This document shows positions 38,248 through 47,349 of a DNA stretch of 64,000 bases, one piece after another. The stretch covers positions 62,001-126,000 of the forward strand of contig NZ_JAJGNI010000004.1 in NCBI RefSeq assembly GCF_020781975.1, given 5' to 3'. This stretch comes from Microbacterium schleiferi (GTDB lineage: Bacteria; Actinomycetota; Actinomycetes; Actinomycetales; Microbacteriaceae). The notes below the pieces were generated by a model. It saw only the letters and a list, made by a program, of their open reading frames with translations, was not told the origin of the DNA and made no database searches. Position 1 is the stretch's first letter, and each line of letters starts with the position of its first letter. The translations under genes and the position numbers were made by a program.

Positions 38248-38266
38248 AGGCCTAATCTGTATGGCA
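38248..38266. promoter_or_regulatory. 19-bp repeat, copy 2 (upstream of xre)
   Basis: AGGCCTAATCTGTATGGCA is identical, in inverted orientation, to the copy at 37873-37891. It lies where an xre promoter would be. Confidence 0.65.
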
Positions 38267-38301
38267 ATCTCGATGGCTCGACAACCCGGCTCGGACACAA
38301 A

Positions 38302-38376
38302 GACGCCCTCCACGAGGGAGGGCGTCGGGCCACGGTTGGGATGAACAACCGGGCGGGGTGTATCCACACTATACAC
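38302..38376. promoter_or_regulatory. Hairpin and IR in the xre-NYN divergent region
   Basis: GACGCCCTC and GAGGGCGTC (38302-38310 and 38318-38326) form a strong stem. GTGTAT-7-ATACAC (38358-38376) is a second inverted repeat. They lie in the 213-base region between divergent xre and the NYN gene. The first looks like a terminator stem, the second like an operator. Confidence 0.45.
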
Positions 38377-38428
38377 ACGATCGCTGGTAGGAAGGTGATC
38401 ACCTCGTGCACCGATTTGGAGTCGTCTG

Positions 38429-39070
38429 TTGTCAGCCTCACCCGTTCCTGGACCGCCGCACGAGCGCCTCATCGTCTACATCGACGGCTTCAACTTCTAT
38501 CACGGCATGCACGACAAGTTCGGACGCTCGACGCTCTGGATCGACTTCGTCGCACTCGCGCAGAGCCTGCGCCCACGCAGCCACATCGTCGCGGTGAAGT
38601 ACTTCACCGCACCTGTGCTGGGCGATGCGGGCGCGGCCAGTCGTCAGGCCTACCATCAGGCAGCCGTCGCTGCGCGTCACACCAACGTCTTCAGCGTCAC
38701 GCAGGGCCGATATCAAGCGAAGACCGTGACGTGCTTCAACTGTCGCGCAACGCGTACGGTGCACGAGGAGAAGGAGACCGACGTCAACATCGCCGTTGCT
38801 CTTGTGGGCGACGCCGCTGCGAACGCGATGGACTCGGCACTGATCATCAGCGCCGACAGCGATCTTGCGCCCGCGGTCAGGGCGGCCAAACAATTCCGCC
38901 CGCACATGTTCATCGGCGCCGCCTTCCCACCCAAGCGGTTCTCGAGCGAACTCAAGCAGCTGATGCCCGCGTCGTCGCAGATCGGTCGCGACAAGATCCG
39001 CCAGGCTCTTCTGCCCGAGAGCTTCACCGTCGGCGCGACCACGTACACCCGACCTCCGAAGTGGCGATGA
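38429..39070 (+). CDS. NYN-domain protein (LabA/DUF88-like, putative RNase)
   Basis: The 213-residue protein has the NYN/PIN-like acidic residues: IVYIDGFNFYHG at the N-terminus, EKETDVNIAVALVGDA in the middle and LIISADSDLAPAV late. A C-x-x-C (CFNCR) suggests a zinc-binding insertion. These proteins are expected to be metal-dependent ribonucleases. The likely start is TTG 38429, with GGAG 8 bases upstream; no ATG or GTG in frame fits. A second NYN gene is in the hsd locus. Confidence 0.85.
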   Translation: MSASPVPGPPHERLIVYIDGFNFYHGMHDKFGRSTLWIDFVALAQSLRPRSHIVAVKYFTAPVLGDAGAASRQAYHQAAVAARHTNVFSVTQGRYQAKTVTCFNCRATRTVHEEKETDVNIAVALVGDAAANAMDSALIISADSDLAPAVRAAKQFRPHMFIGAAFPPKRFSSELKQLMPASSQIGRDKIRQALLPESFTVGATTYTRPPKWR

Positions 39071-39091
39071 CACGAGCAGCAGCAGCGCCCG

Positions 39092-39508
39092 TCATCCCCG
39101 GCGTGAGTCCGCGTTCGGGCGCTTCATCGGAGTGACGTTGTGGCTCGGGTCATCGCCACGCAGCAACTGGTTCTCGACGTGCAGCTCGGCGATGGCGGTC
39201 GCGGCGATCGTCAGCTGTGCTTCGAGGCTGCTCACTCGCTCGCGGAGCTGTTTGATCTGGGCTGCACGATCGGCCAGCGAGCTTCGCAACGACTCGATCT
39301 CACGATCTCGCGGCTGGGACCCGTCGACGCGACGTGCCCACTCATCCATGACCGCAGTCGCACGGTTCATGGTGGCGCGGCTGACGCCAGCTTCGCGATA
39401 GAGGTTCTCCTTGATGAGGCGTCCGTCGGTGCGGATCGCCGCGCCGGTGAGCAGGCGCTCCATCGCGTCGCGCAGTCGGCGTTCGGTCGCGGCAGAGATC
39501 TCAGGCAT
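39092..39508 (-). CDS. ginD: GinD/TnpC-like small coiled-coil protein
   Basis: The 138-residue protein has an N-terminal HTH-like part (LIKENLYREAGVSRATMNRATAVMDEWARRV) and a coiled coil (DREIESLRSSLADRAAQIKQLRERVSSLEAQL). It is the last of four overlapping genes; its ATG overlaps the end of the third recombinase. The position and shape match the small fourth gene (ginD) of GInt islands and TnpC of Tn554. The symbol rests on this arrangement. Confidence 0.7.
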   Translation of the reverse strand: MPEISAATERRLRDAMERLLTGAAIRTDGRLIKENLYREAGVSRATMNRATAVMDEWARRVDGSQPRDREIESLRSSLADRAAQIKQLRERVSSLEAQLTIAATAIAELHVENQLLRGDDPSHNVTPMKRPNADSRRG

Positions 39509-41606
39509 CCGTGAACTTCCTCGTGATACGGCGAACGTCTTCAAGTTCTGTCTCGAGTTGTTCGCGATTGTGTGGTGCCATCTTTCGGTCGCGCAGCTTC
39601 GCGACGAGGTCGCGTTCCTCCGCGATCCAGATCGGCGCGTGCTCCTCGGTGACGACGGAATTGCCGCAGGCGGTGGGTTGGCAGCGATTAGGCATGACGC
39701 CTCCTGCGGCCGCTTCGGCGGGCAGCCCCTTCAAGCACGCCGCCTGCTCAGGGATGCCGAGGCAGTGGTTGACGGTTCCCCATCGGAGCGTGCTGAAGCG
39801 ATCGCGCAGGAGTGCGCGCAGTGTGCGCTCGTCGCCGACTTTGACCTCGTTGCTTGCGACGGCCTCGACCTTCTCGAGCTCGTCTCGGAAGCGCTGTGCG
39901 CCTGCGCCTGCGAGCCTCATCTCGTGGTCTTGGTGAGAAGACCAGGCGCCGACCAACCGTGACGCGACAGCTTCCTGAAGCTCATGCTCGAACTCCGCGG
40001 CCCACTCCGGCGTCTCGCTCGCGTACCCGGAGGTCGTGCCGTTCGCGACGGCGCGTCGCGCTGCGTGCTTGAGCTGGATGCCGAGGGCGATCTCGCCGTC
40101 TGGCTGTTGCGCGGTGATCACGGCCATCGTCCGCCGGAACATGTGCGGTGCAAGCTGGAACGCGGGGATCGGTTCGAGACCGGCATCCGCGGATTGACCA
40201 TTGAGCTGAGAGATGAACTGCTTCAGCTCGCTGTGACGATCGAACCGACCTGCTCCGTCGTGCGCTCGATGTTCACGTCGAACAGAGCTGAAGACGTCGT
40301 CGCCGAGAGCAAGTCGTTCCGCGACGGCGATTGCTTGCGCAACGGGTTCGATGATCCACCAGTTGCGTCGCTGGGTCCCACGCCGACCCTTCCGGAGCTG
40401 GGAGGTGACGGCGGGCGCCCCGTACGAAGTGGTGAGCGCTCCCTTCTTGATGCTCAGCAGTTCCGAGTCGCGCATCATCGTGAGAGCCGCGCAGAAGACG
40501 TAGCACGCGTTGCGGAGGAGCTTCAGTTGGACTCGGATCGTCGCCGGGTCGAATCCGTCGATCCACGGACCGACGGATCCATCGGCGCGTTCGATCGCCG
40601 TCGCTTTTGTGGCGAGCCCACCGCGCGCGGTCGCGAGCGTGCCGGAGCCGATCGCGTCGACGATGTCCTGACGTCGGCGGAGGACGTCAGGACGGTCCAA
40701 CTCGGAGAACATCTGCTTGCTGTGCCCATCGGAGACGAGCAAGGAAAGAAGTGTCCAGTGGATCTCGCCCTCGCGGAATCTGCCGTACGTCATCCGATGC
40801 AGGGGCACCCGATTTCCGGGCGTTACGATCCATCGCGCGAGCGTGTCCTCGGGGTGTCGTACCTTCACGCGCTCGGCTTTGGGGCGGTCGAGCGCCGACC
40901 ATTCCGCGGCGGCCGCAAAGATGTCGTGCGAGAACACGTTGATGTACTGCCAACACGCCCGCAGGAGCGGCCACCACACCTGCGGTGGAATCACCGGCGT
41001 GCTCAGCTCGGCGCTGGACTTCTGCCCGCTGAGCGCGATCGTGTGGAGATCTCCCCATGGACGGAATGGGATGCCTCCGCCAGAGAGGACTGCCGCGTAG
41101 GTGTGCAGTTCGCGAACAGCATCGACTGCTTGTCGCGTTCTGGAGGGGATCCCCATCGTCTTGACCTCAGTGAGGAAGCCGTCGAGGTGCGACTGATGGA
41201 GATCACGGAGTGGAGTGTCAGGGAGGTTGTCGGCGTACCACGCGGCGAACCGCTTCAGGCCCTCGAGCTTGGAACGGATCGTCTTCACATGGGCGGGCGT
41301 TGCTCGCAGATAGATCATCTGCCCGCGCAGCACGGGATGCACAGGGTTGAGAAGTGCCATTGCGAGTTCGCGAGCACGAAGGTTCCACTCACCGATGAAC
41401 GAGTCGAACAACAGCACCGCGGAATGGCGGCCCGCAGCAGGGTTCCACCCCAGGGCGCTGAGGTCCCAGCGATCCTCATCTCCGAAGAAGGGGATGGGGA
41501 AGTCATGTTCGAGGTGTCGATCTGAGATGACCGCCGTGTCGCTCGCCCAGTAGTCGCTCGCGAACAGCGACACCGGCTCGGCAGAGTACTCGCGATCGAC
41601 GCTCAC
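39501..41606 (-). CDS. ginC: Tyrosine recombinase, GinC-like
   Basis: The 701-residue protein has catalytic-domain motifs: box I ALTMMRDSELLSIKKG, HMFRRT for box II, and a C-terminal KHAARRAVANGTTSGYAS carrying the likely nucleophile Tyr. It ends in a long tail with several Cys/His (CLGIPEQAACLKG...PNRCQPTACGNS). The start is GTG 41606, overlapping the stop of the second recombinase, with AGGAG upstream. The open frame reaching 41918 is an artefact of overlap. Third of the trio. Confidence 0.82.
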   Translation of the reverse strand: MSVDREYSAEPVSLFASDYWASDTAVISDRHLEHDFPIPFFGDEDRWDLSALGWNPAAGRHSAVLLFDSFIGEWNLRARELAMALLNPVHPVLRGQMIYLRATPAHVKTIRSKLEGLKRFAAWYADNLPDTPLRDLHQSHLDGFLTEVKTMGIPSRTRQAVDAVRELHTYAAVLSGGGIPFRPWGDLHTIALSGQKSSAELSTPVIPPQVWWPLLRACWQYINVFSHDIFAAAAEWSALDRPKAERVKVRHPEDTLARWIVTPGNRVPLHRMTYGRFREGEIHWTLLSLLVSDGHSKQMFSELDRPDVLRRRQDIVDAIGSGTLATARGGLATKATAIERADGSVGPWIDGFDPATIRVQLKLLRNACYVFCAALTMMRDSELLSIKKGALTTSYGAPAVTSQLRKGRRGTQRRNWWIIEPVAQAIAVAERLALGDDVFSSVRREHRAHDGAGRFDRHSELKQFISQLNGQSADAGLEPIPAFQLAPHMFRRTMAVITAQQPDGEIALGIQLKHAARRAVANGTTSGYASETPEWAAEFEHELQEAVASRLVGAWSSHQDHEMRLAGAGAQRFRDELEKVEAVASNEVKVGDERTLRALLRDRFSTLRWGTVNHCLGIPEQAACLKGLPAEAAAGGVMPNRCQPTACGNSVVTEEHAPIWIAEERDLVAKLRDRKMAPHNREQLETELEDVRRITRKFTDA

Positions 41607-43417
41607 AGGTGGACTCCTCTCTGGGTGAGCGGCACATGGACAGAGGCGGTCTCGCACGCCGTCCGCGCGTTCTCGATCTCCGTCGGGGAGAACTCGTGGA
41701 GGATGCGTTCGACGTTGACCAACTGCTGACCGTGTACCGCCGCGAACTGGGCCGGGGGCATCTCGTTCTCGTGACCGCGGAGAATCTCTCGGTACGCGAG
41801 GACTCGCGGCAGGTGATCTGCGAACACGATCGCGTTCGGGCACGCGAAGCACATCGATGGCCGATGCTCGCAGAGCCGCCCCGCCGGCGTGAAGGGCGAT
41901 TCGTACGGTGACGTGCACTGAGTCACGTTGATTCCCTGGTCAGTGGCGCTCGAGGCCAACTCGGCGGCTGCGGCAGCACCCAGGTCGCCTGCTGCGTCGT
42001 CGACGGTGCTGGCCGCAGCACGAACGAAGACCGGCCCTCGTACTCGATCGAACACCTGACTCTGCGCCGCGTTGACTGCGTTGCCGGCCAGAACATGCAC
42101 GGTTGTCGACTGCGCGTAATGGCGTTGGTAGACAGCGATGCTGTGGTCGTCTCCCGCCGCGGCGTCAGCGCTGCGGAGCACTGCTGCACGAACACTCTTC
42201 ACTGTCTTGCGTAGCCGGCGGGAATCGTATGGCTTTGATATCTCGGGCGAGATCGCCATCAGAAGCGACGTGAAGGGGCGGCGCGAGAATGACTCCTGGC
42301 GCGCGACGAGATGCCTGGACGCGGTGCGCTGCACGGTGATGAACAAGGCGTCCGCGTCGGAGCCGCCCACCTCCTTTGCCTCCTCCCGAGCTGCCTCGGT
42401 GACAGCGATCAGGCGAAGTATGAGATCCCCTGCTCTCCACCCGGTGCCATCGCGAGACCCGGTGATCGCGCATCGCACGGTTCGAGTTCGGTGGGCTCGC
42501 GCCTTGTGGAGCCGTACGCGGACCGAGTCTGTCGTGTGCTCGATGTCTGTGAGTCGAACGTCCGACCACTCTTCCGGCGCCGCACCACTCTCCAACTGCA
42601 GGAGTGTGCGAAACGCAACGAGGTCCTCGCTGGACGGATAGAGGTGGGTCAGTAGTCGTCGCGTGATCCGGCCGGCATTGGCGCGGACCGGTGACTGTTC
42701 GAGCGCGAAGTCGTCGTGGAGGTCGTCGAGCACACCCGATGCGCACGCGCGGAGGACATCAGCCTCGATCGATGCTCCGGGACGTCGTCCGAGATGGCGA
42801 ATGCCCCACAGGACATCGGCGCTTCGTTCCCACCCTGTGCTTCGGGGATCGTCTGCGCTGGCGAGCAGCCGACGTCCGACTGCCAGACGAGCCTCCAATT
42901 CGCGGATTCGGGCGCGGCAGGCGTTGCGAATCGCGAGTCGCTCCGCGTTCGAGAACTCATCGAGCGGCGTGGAGTCGCCGCCCTGGTGCAGCACGTGCGC
43001 CTGCGCCCAACGGAGCGTGGCGTCGCTGACGTCACGACCGTTCGCTGCGTGGACGCGGACGAGAGCGCGGATCTGTCTGCCGTACTTGTACGGGATCGCG
43101 CTCTCTGGCGGGTAGTTGCCGGCCAACGCGGATTCCCACGCGTGCAACGCGTCGATGAGGGCGAGTCCCGGCGTTGCGAGACTCACAGTTCGCGGGCAAG
43201 CGTCAGGTAGACCGCGCAGAAGGCTCATCAGCGCCCGGCGGTACTGATACGCGGTGCCGTCGGTGTGACCCATGGCTCGACGCATGTCGATCAGCGCGTC
43301 CGCGAGCTCAGCCGCAAGGACGGGGTGTGCGAAGTCGAGCGGGGCGAGTGTTCCATCGACGTTCGCGGTCGGAAGAACGAACAGCATCTGCCGCGGGGTG
43401 AGGTCGATGTTCGTCAC
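41603..43417 (-). CDS. ginB: Tyrosine recombinase-like protein, GinB-like
   Basis: The 604-residue protein is the middle member of the trio. Its catalytic motifs are degenerate: the box I position reads QLESGAAPEEWSDV without the usual Arg, and box II reads DSRRLRKTVKSVR. A possible Tyr lies in AVYQRHYAQS. A Cys-rich C-terminus (CEHRPSMCFACPNAI) resembles the tail of Tn554 TnpB-type proteins. It overlaps the first gene by 4 bases. It may act as a structural partner rather than as a strand-cutting enzyme. Confidence 0.78.
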   Translation of the reverse strand: MTNIDLTPRQMLFVLPTANVDGTLAPLDFAHPVLAAELADALIDMRRAMGHTDGTAYQYRRALMSLLRGLPDACPRTVSLATPGLALIDALHAWESALAGNYPPESAIPYKYGRQIRALVRVHAANGRDVSDATLRWAQAHVLHQGGDSTPLDEFSNAERLAIRNACRARIRELEARLAVGRRLLASADDPRSTGWERSADVLWGIRHLGRRPGASIEADVLRACASGVLDDLHDDFALEQSPVRANAGRITRRLLTHLYPSSEDLVAFRTLLQLESGAAPEEWSDVRLTDIEHTTDSVRVRLHKARAHRTRTVRCAITGSRDGTGWRAGDLILRLIAVTEAAREEAKEVGGSDADALFITVQRTASRHLVARQESFSRRPFTSLLMAISPEISKPYDSRRLRKTVKSVRAAVLRSADAAAGDDHSIAVYQRHYAQSTTVHVLAGNAVNAAQSQVFDRVRGPVFVRAAASTVDDAAGDLGAAAAAELASSATDQGINVTQCTSPYESPFTPAGRLCEHRPSMCFACPNAIVFADHLPRVLAYREILRGHENEMPPAQFAAVHGQQLVNVERILHEFSPTEIENARTACETASVHVPLTQRGVHL

Positions 43418-44829
43418 GCGACGTTCCGATCAGCGAGGACTGCGTCCGCGTATGTCATGCCCTCGTCGCTCCAGCTCTCGAATACGTCCTGGATGAGCGC
43501 ATCGGTGTCCTCGATGTAGCGCAGGTAGACCATGGTCGTCGCCGGGTTCGAGTGCCCCAGCAGCCGCTGCACTGTAAGTCGCGGGTTGATGGCGATGTGC
43601 TCGGAGATCGTGGCTGGTCCCACGTTGCCTGCCCGTCGCTCCGCCTCGCGGGCCAGCGCCACATCGGTCAGCGATTTCAGGAGCACGACAGCGAAAGTGT
43701 GGCGCAGATCGTGCGGAGTGATCCGTGCACGGCGACCGCCCATCTCGTCCTGAGCGAGCCTCAGAGCACGCCCGCTTGCAGCCTCGAACGTCGCGTGCCA
43801 TTGCCTGCGGCTGATCGGCAAACCGCCTCGACCGACGAACAGCCCCAGCGCCTCCATCCCGTGGTCCCGCTCGATGACGGCAATTCGTCGCAGGTGCGGA
43901 GGCAGCTGGTGCAGCCGCCATCTCGATCGCCGCCCATTCACCCGGCCTCGCAGGATGCCTGCCGACACGTCGATCTCGTCGACGACGAACAGCTCGGAGC
44001 GGCGTCGCCAGAGGGAGGCAGCTGACGCGCGGACGACCGCTCGGCGCTCCGTCTGCCGGTAGAGATCGACCGCCCGAAGCGTCGTGAGGGGGACGTGGAC
44101 GCGTCGACGCTTCTGGTACTTCGCGCACGCCTCGAGCAAGACGGAGATGCCGGTGCCCGTCGGCGGCGGGACTTCAGCGTCGAGCAGTGTGGAGAACTCA
44201 CCGAGGCGCATCCCCGTCGTCACGGCCAGCTGCGCGCCCGCCTTTGAACGCAGGCTCGTTGTGCCCCGCCAACTCTCGTCCAGATCGCCCGCGGCGGTTC
44301 GTCCGCCGAGACCGACGTCGAGGAACGTGCGCCACTGCGCCTGCGTCAGCGGCCGAATGTCGGGCTCGCTCCTCCAACGCATCCGGAGCGGCGACGACCT
44401 TCCGATGGTGATCCACGGTTCGCGCTGGATCTGCCCGGTCTGAGTGAGCAGCTGATAGATCCCGCGTATCACGACCACGTCGCGTCGCCACGTCGCCGGC
44501 GACACCGGGCGCTCGGAGCCGCTCAGCCGCCATTCGCGGAACGCGACGATGTCGTCGCTCGACGCATGGATCACGTCGGTCTGTCGCGTGGCGAGGAACG
44601 ACGCAAACCGCCTGGCGTCGTATGCGTACGCGCGCAGCGTCGCCGGGTCTGTCGACGCTGCGACGATCCGGAAGTACGTCAACCACGGCTCAACCGGCCG
44701 CCACCGATCGTCAAGAAGGATCGGCATCCCCTCGGGGAGCGAACGGGTGCGCGAGTAGATGTCGCTGGCGCGCGCGTCGAAGTCGGTTGAGGGGGCGAGT
44801 TGGTGGTCGACGAAACGCAGATACATCAT
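43414..44829 (-). CDS. ginA: Tyrosine recombinase, GinA-like
   Basis: The 471-residue phage-integrase-family protein has a SAM-like N-terminal DNA-binding domain and a full catalytic set: TTGMRLGEFSTLL (Arg I), ITPHDLRHTFAVVLL (H-x-x-R), and LLGHSNPATTMVYLRY (His and nucleophile Tyr). It begins the trio and lies 55 bases from the right island boundary. The start is placed at ATG 44829; GTG 44865 is also in frame. The frame stays open through the junction into antisense hsdM, which is not coding. Confidence 0.88.
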   Translation of the reverse strand: MMYLRFVDHQLAPSTDFDARASDIYSRTRSLPEGMPILLDDRWRPVEPWLTYFRIVAASTDPATLRAYAYDARRFASFLATRQTDVIHASSDDIVAFREWRLSGSERPVSPATWRRDVVVIRGIYQLLTQTGQIQREPWITIGRSSPLRMRWRSEPDIRPLTQAQWRTFLDVGLGGRTAAGDLDESWRGTTSLRSKAGAQLAVTTGMRLGEFSTLLDAEVPPPTGTGISVLLEACAKYQKRRRVHVPLTTLRAVDLYRQTERRAVVRASAASLWRRRSELFVVDEIDVSAGILRGRVNGRRSRWRLHQLPPHLRRIAVIERDHGMEALGLFVGRGGLPISRRQWHATFEAASGRALRLAQDEMGGRRARITPHDLRHTFAVVLLKSLTDVALAREAERRAGNVGPATISEHIAINPRLTVQRLLGHSNPATTMVYLRYIEDTDALIQDVFESWSDEGMTYADAVLADRNVA

Positions 44830-44849
44830 GCTCCGGGGGTGCAGTCGGG

Positions 44850-44888
44850 TGGGTCGTTGAGACACTGACCGAACGTACACATAACGGC
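44850..44888. repeat. Right end of GInt-like island
   Basis: Read inward from the CGGC core (44885-44888), the strand gives GTTATGTGTACG, TTCGG and GTGTCTCAA. This matches the inward order TTTATGCGCAAG, TCGG, TGTCTCAA of the left end, with small gaps. These imperfect inverted ends are the likely recombinase sites. Confidence 0.6.
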
Positions 44889-45783
44889 CGTCGGAACCGC
44901 GGGGTTCCTCGTGGCCGCCGAGGAGTACCTGCGCAAGCATCACCCCGAGCTGTGGGCGGATGCCGCCAGCCGCGCCCACTTCAACGGCCCGATGTTCACG
45001 GGGTACGACTCCGATGCCGCCATGGCCCGCATCGCCAGCATGAACATGCTGCTTCACGGCGTTGAGAACCCGACGATCGAGCGCGCGGACTCGCTGTCGG
45101 AGGGGCATCCGGGCGATGACCGCTACACGCTCGTGCTCGCCAATCCGCCGTTCGCCGGGTCGCTCGACCAAGAGACCGTCTCGAAGGATCTGCAGAAGCT
45201 CGTCAAGACCCGCAAGACCGAGCTGCTCTTCCTCGTGCTCATGATCCGGATGCTGCGCAACGGCGGGCGTGCCGCGGTCATCGTGCCCGAGGGTGTGCTG
45301 TTCGGGTCGAGCAACGCCCACAAGGCAGTGCGCAAGCTGCTGATCGATGACCACAAACTGGATGCCGTCATCAAGCTCCCCTCGGGAACGTTCAAGCCCT
45401 ACACCGGGGTCTCGACCGCCATCCTGCTCTTCACGAAGACCTCGTCGGGCGGCACCGACCGCGTGTGGTTCTACGACGTGCGCGCCGACGGCATGACGCT
45501 CGACGACAAGCGCACCCCCGTCGAGGCGAACGACCTTCCCGACGTGCTTGCCAGGTGGCAGAACCTGGATGCCGAGACTGCGCGGGCGCGCACCGACCAG
45601 AGCTTCTTCGTGCCGAAGCAAGAGATCGTCGACAACGGCTACGACCTGAGCCTCAACCGCTACAAGGAGATCGAGATCGAGGAGGTCGAGCACCGGTCGC
45701 CGGCGGAGATCCTCGATGAACTGGATGCCCTCGAAGTCGAGATTCAGGACGGCCTCAAGCGCCTGCGGGAGATGCTCGCGTGA
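44889..45783 (+). CDS. hsdM: Type I restriction methyltransferase HsdM, 3' part (interrupted)
   Basis: This encodes residues 197-494 of HsdM: the rest of motif I (A-V-G-T-A-G-F-L-V), catalytic motif IV LANPPFAGS, and the C-terminal part ending RLREML. The native start is at 4998, beyond the 39.3 kb island. GTG 44911 would be the first local start. The stop overlaps the hsdS start (GTGA). Without the N-terminal domain and half of motif I this fragment cannot methylate. Confidence 0.92.
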
Positions 45784-46958
45784 GGTGGCAGACCGTGCCG
45801 CTGGGGGACGTTGTTGAGCTTCGTGCCGGAGTCACATTTCCTCCTGCTCTTCAGGGCCGGATTGCGGGTCAGTACCCGTTTGCGAAGGTCGGAGACATTG
45901 CCGAAGCATCACGAACCGGCGGCGAGATGGTCGCCGCCCGGAACTACGTTGAAGATGCTGATCTTCAAGCGCTTCGCGCGAAGCCATTGCCAGCCCGAAG
46001 TACGCTGTTCGCCAAGATTGGGGAGTCGCTACGGCTGAATGCGCGGGCCTACACTCTCGTGCCGGTTCTCATCGACAACAACGCCATGGCCGCGGTCCCC
46101 GGCAAGCAGGTAGAGCCGCGCTATGTGTTCCGCTTCTTGCAGAGCATCGACTTAGGCTCGATTGCGAGCGCAACGTCAGTCCCATCACTGCGTAAGTCGG
46201 ACCTTATTAAGTGGCCGATCCCGCTCCCGCCTCTCCCCGAGCAGCGCCGCATCGCCGCAATCCTCGACGAGGCCGATGCCCTCCGCTCGGCGAGACATGC
46301 GTCGCTTCGGCTGCTACGCGCCGTTCCCGGCGAGGTCCTCGCCGCACGCGATTCACGCGGGTGGAAGTCGGTTTCGCTGGGAGACGTTGCCTCGCTTCAG
46401 GGCGGTCTGACAGTGAGCGCCCGCCGAGCGACGCTTCCGCGGAGGGCAGGATACCTGCGAGTTGCAAACGTGTTCCGAGGCGCTATCGATCTGACCGAAA
46501 TCAAGGATCTCGGCGTGACGCAAGCCGAACTCGAACGCACGCGCATCCGGCTCGGTGACTTGTTAGTGGTTGAAGGTCACGGAAACCTCGATGAAGTCGG
46601 CAGAGCCGCGTTGGTCACCGAGCTCCCCTCGGCGGATCTCACGCATCAGAATCACCTGTTCCGCCTGCGGCCAAACGCAGAGCGAGTTCTCGGTCGTTTT
46701 CTGGAACTGGTCCTCAACTCATCTGATTCCCGCGAGTACTTTCGTCGCGTCGCCAACACGACGTCAGGTCTGAACACCCTCAACGCCACGAGCGTCCGCT
46801 CGCTGAGAATGCGCCTCGCGCCACCCGCCATCCAGGACGAGGTCGTGCGGGAAGTCGACGGCGTGAGCAATTCGATCCGCGCTGCTGAGCGTAGCTCTGC
46901 TCAACTCGACGAACTCTTCGCATCCCTCCAGCACCGCGCGTTCCGCGGTGAGCTCTGA
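45780..46958 (+). CDS. hsdS: Type I restriction specificity subunit HsdS
   Basis: The 392-residue protein has two target recognition domains, each starting with the typical (V)PLGDVVELRAG / VSLGDVASLQGG sequence. A central conserved helix (PLPPLPEQRRIAAILDEADAL) and a C-terminal helix (RLAPPAIQDEVVREVDGVSN) space the two half-sites. It directs the methylase and nuclease to a bipartite target. GTG 45780 overlaps the hsdM stop. Confidence 0.93.
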   Translation: MRWQTVPLGDVVELRAGVTFPPALQGRIAGQYPFAKVGDIAEASRTGGEMVAARNYVEDADLQALRAKPLPARSTLFAKIGESLRLNARAYTLVPVLIDNNAMAAVPGKQVEPRYVFRFLQSIDLGSIASATSVPSLRKSDLIKWPIPLPPLPEQRRIAAILDEADALRSARHASLRLLRAVPGEVLAARDSRGWKSVSLGDVASLQGGLTVSARRATLPRRAGYLRVANVFRGAIDLTEIKDLGVTQAELERTRIRLGDLLVVEGHGNLDEVGRAALVTELPSADLTHQNHLFRLRPNAERVLGRFLELVLNSSDSREYFRRVANTTSGLNTLNATSVRSLRMRLAPPAIQDEVVREVDGVSNSIRAAERSSAQLDELFASLQHRAFRGEL

Positions 46959-47050
46959 TCTGCTCCCCGGGACGATCAGGGTCGCCTGGGCTCTTGACCC
47001 CTGTGAGCGAGGCTTGCAAAACTGCTCTCTCCTGCAGAAGGTGTACTGAG

Positions 47051-47233
47051 ATGCTGCATTCCGAACTGAACGAGCCGCGAGCACCCATCATCGAGCGGCT
47101 GCGCGCACTCAATGCGATCGTCGATCAGGTAGGCACACCGATGAGGAGCGTCATGAACTCGCGGCTGAGCGTGACGCTGAGCCCCTCGCGGACCCGCAGT
47201 GACGGCGCTCCTCGGCGCGAGGTGCTCAGCTGA
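47051..47233 (+). CDS. Possible small protein after hsdS
   Basis: A 60-codon frame (MLHSELNEPRAPIIERLRALNAIVDQVG...) follows hsdS in the same direction, with GAAGG about 10 bases before the ATG. The first half could form a helix. No family is recognised. The rest of the 390-base gap between hsdS and the NYN gene holds the hairpins listed next. Confidence 0.35.
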   Translation: MLHSELNEPRAPIIERLRALNAIVDQVGTPMRSVMNSRLSVTLSPSRTRSDGAPRREVLS

Positions 47234-47276
47234 CCGACACCCAGGTCGGAGCGGTTACGGTGTCCTGCACGAAAAG

Positions 47277-47332
47277 ACCCAGCCCCTCCCCGGAGGGAGA
47301 GAACTGGGTGGTGTGTAGCAATAATGACACAC
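47277..47332. terminator. Hairpin pair between hsdS and convergent NYN gene
   Basis: ACCCAG...CTGGGT encloses an inner CCTCC/GGAGG stem (47277-47309), followed by GTGTG...CACAC (47311-47332). Placed between convergent transcripts, they are likely bidirectional terminators. Confidence 0.5.
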
Positions 47333-47349
47333 GGAGCACCCCCTGTGGG

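Noticed and set aside
43414..45693. A 759-codon recombinase reaching into hsdM
   Set aside because: The first 288 codons are the antisense of hsdM and cross the island boundary; the recombinase homology begins near 44829.
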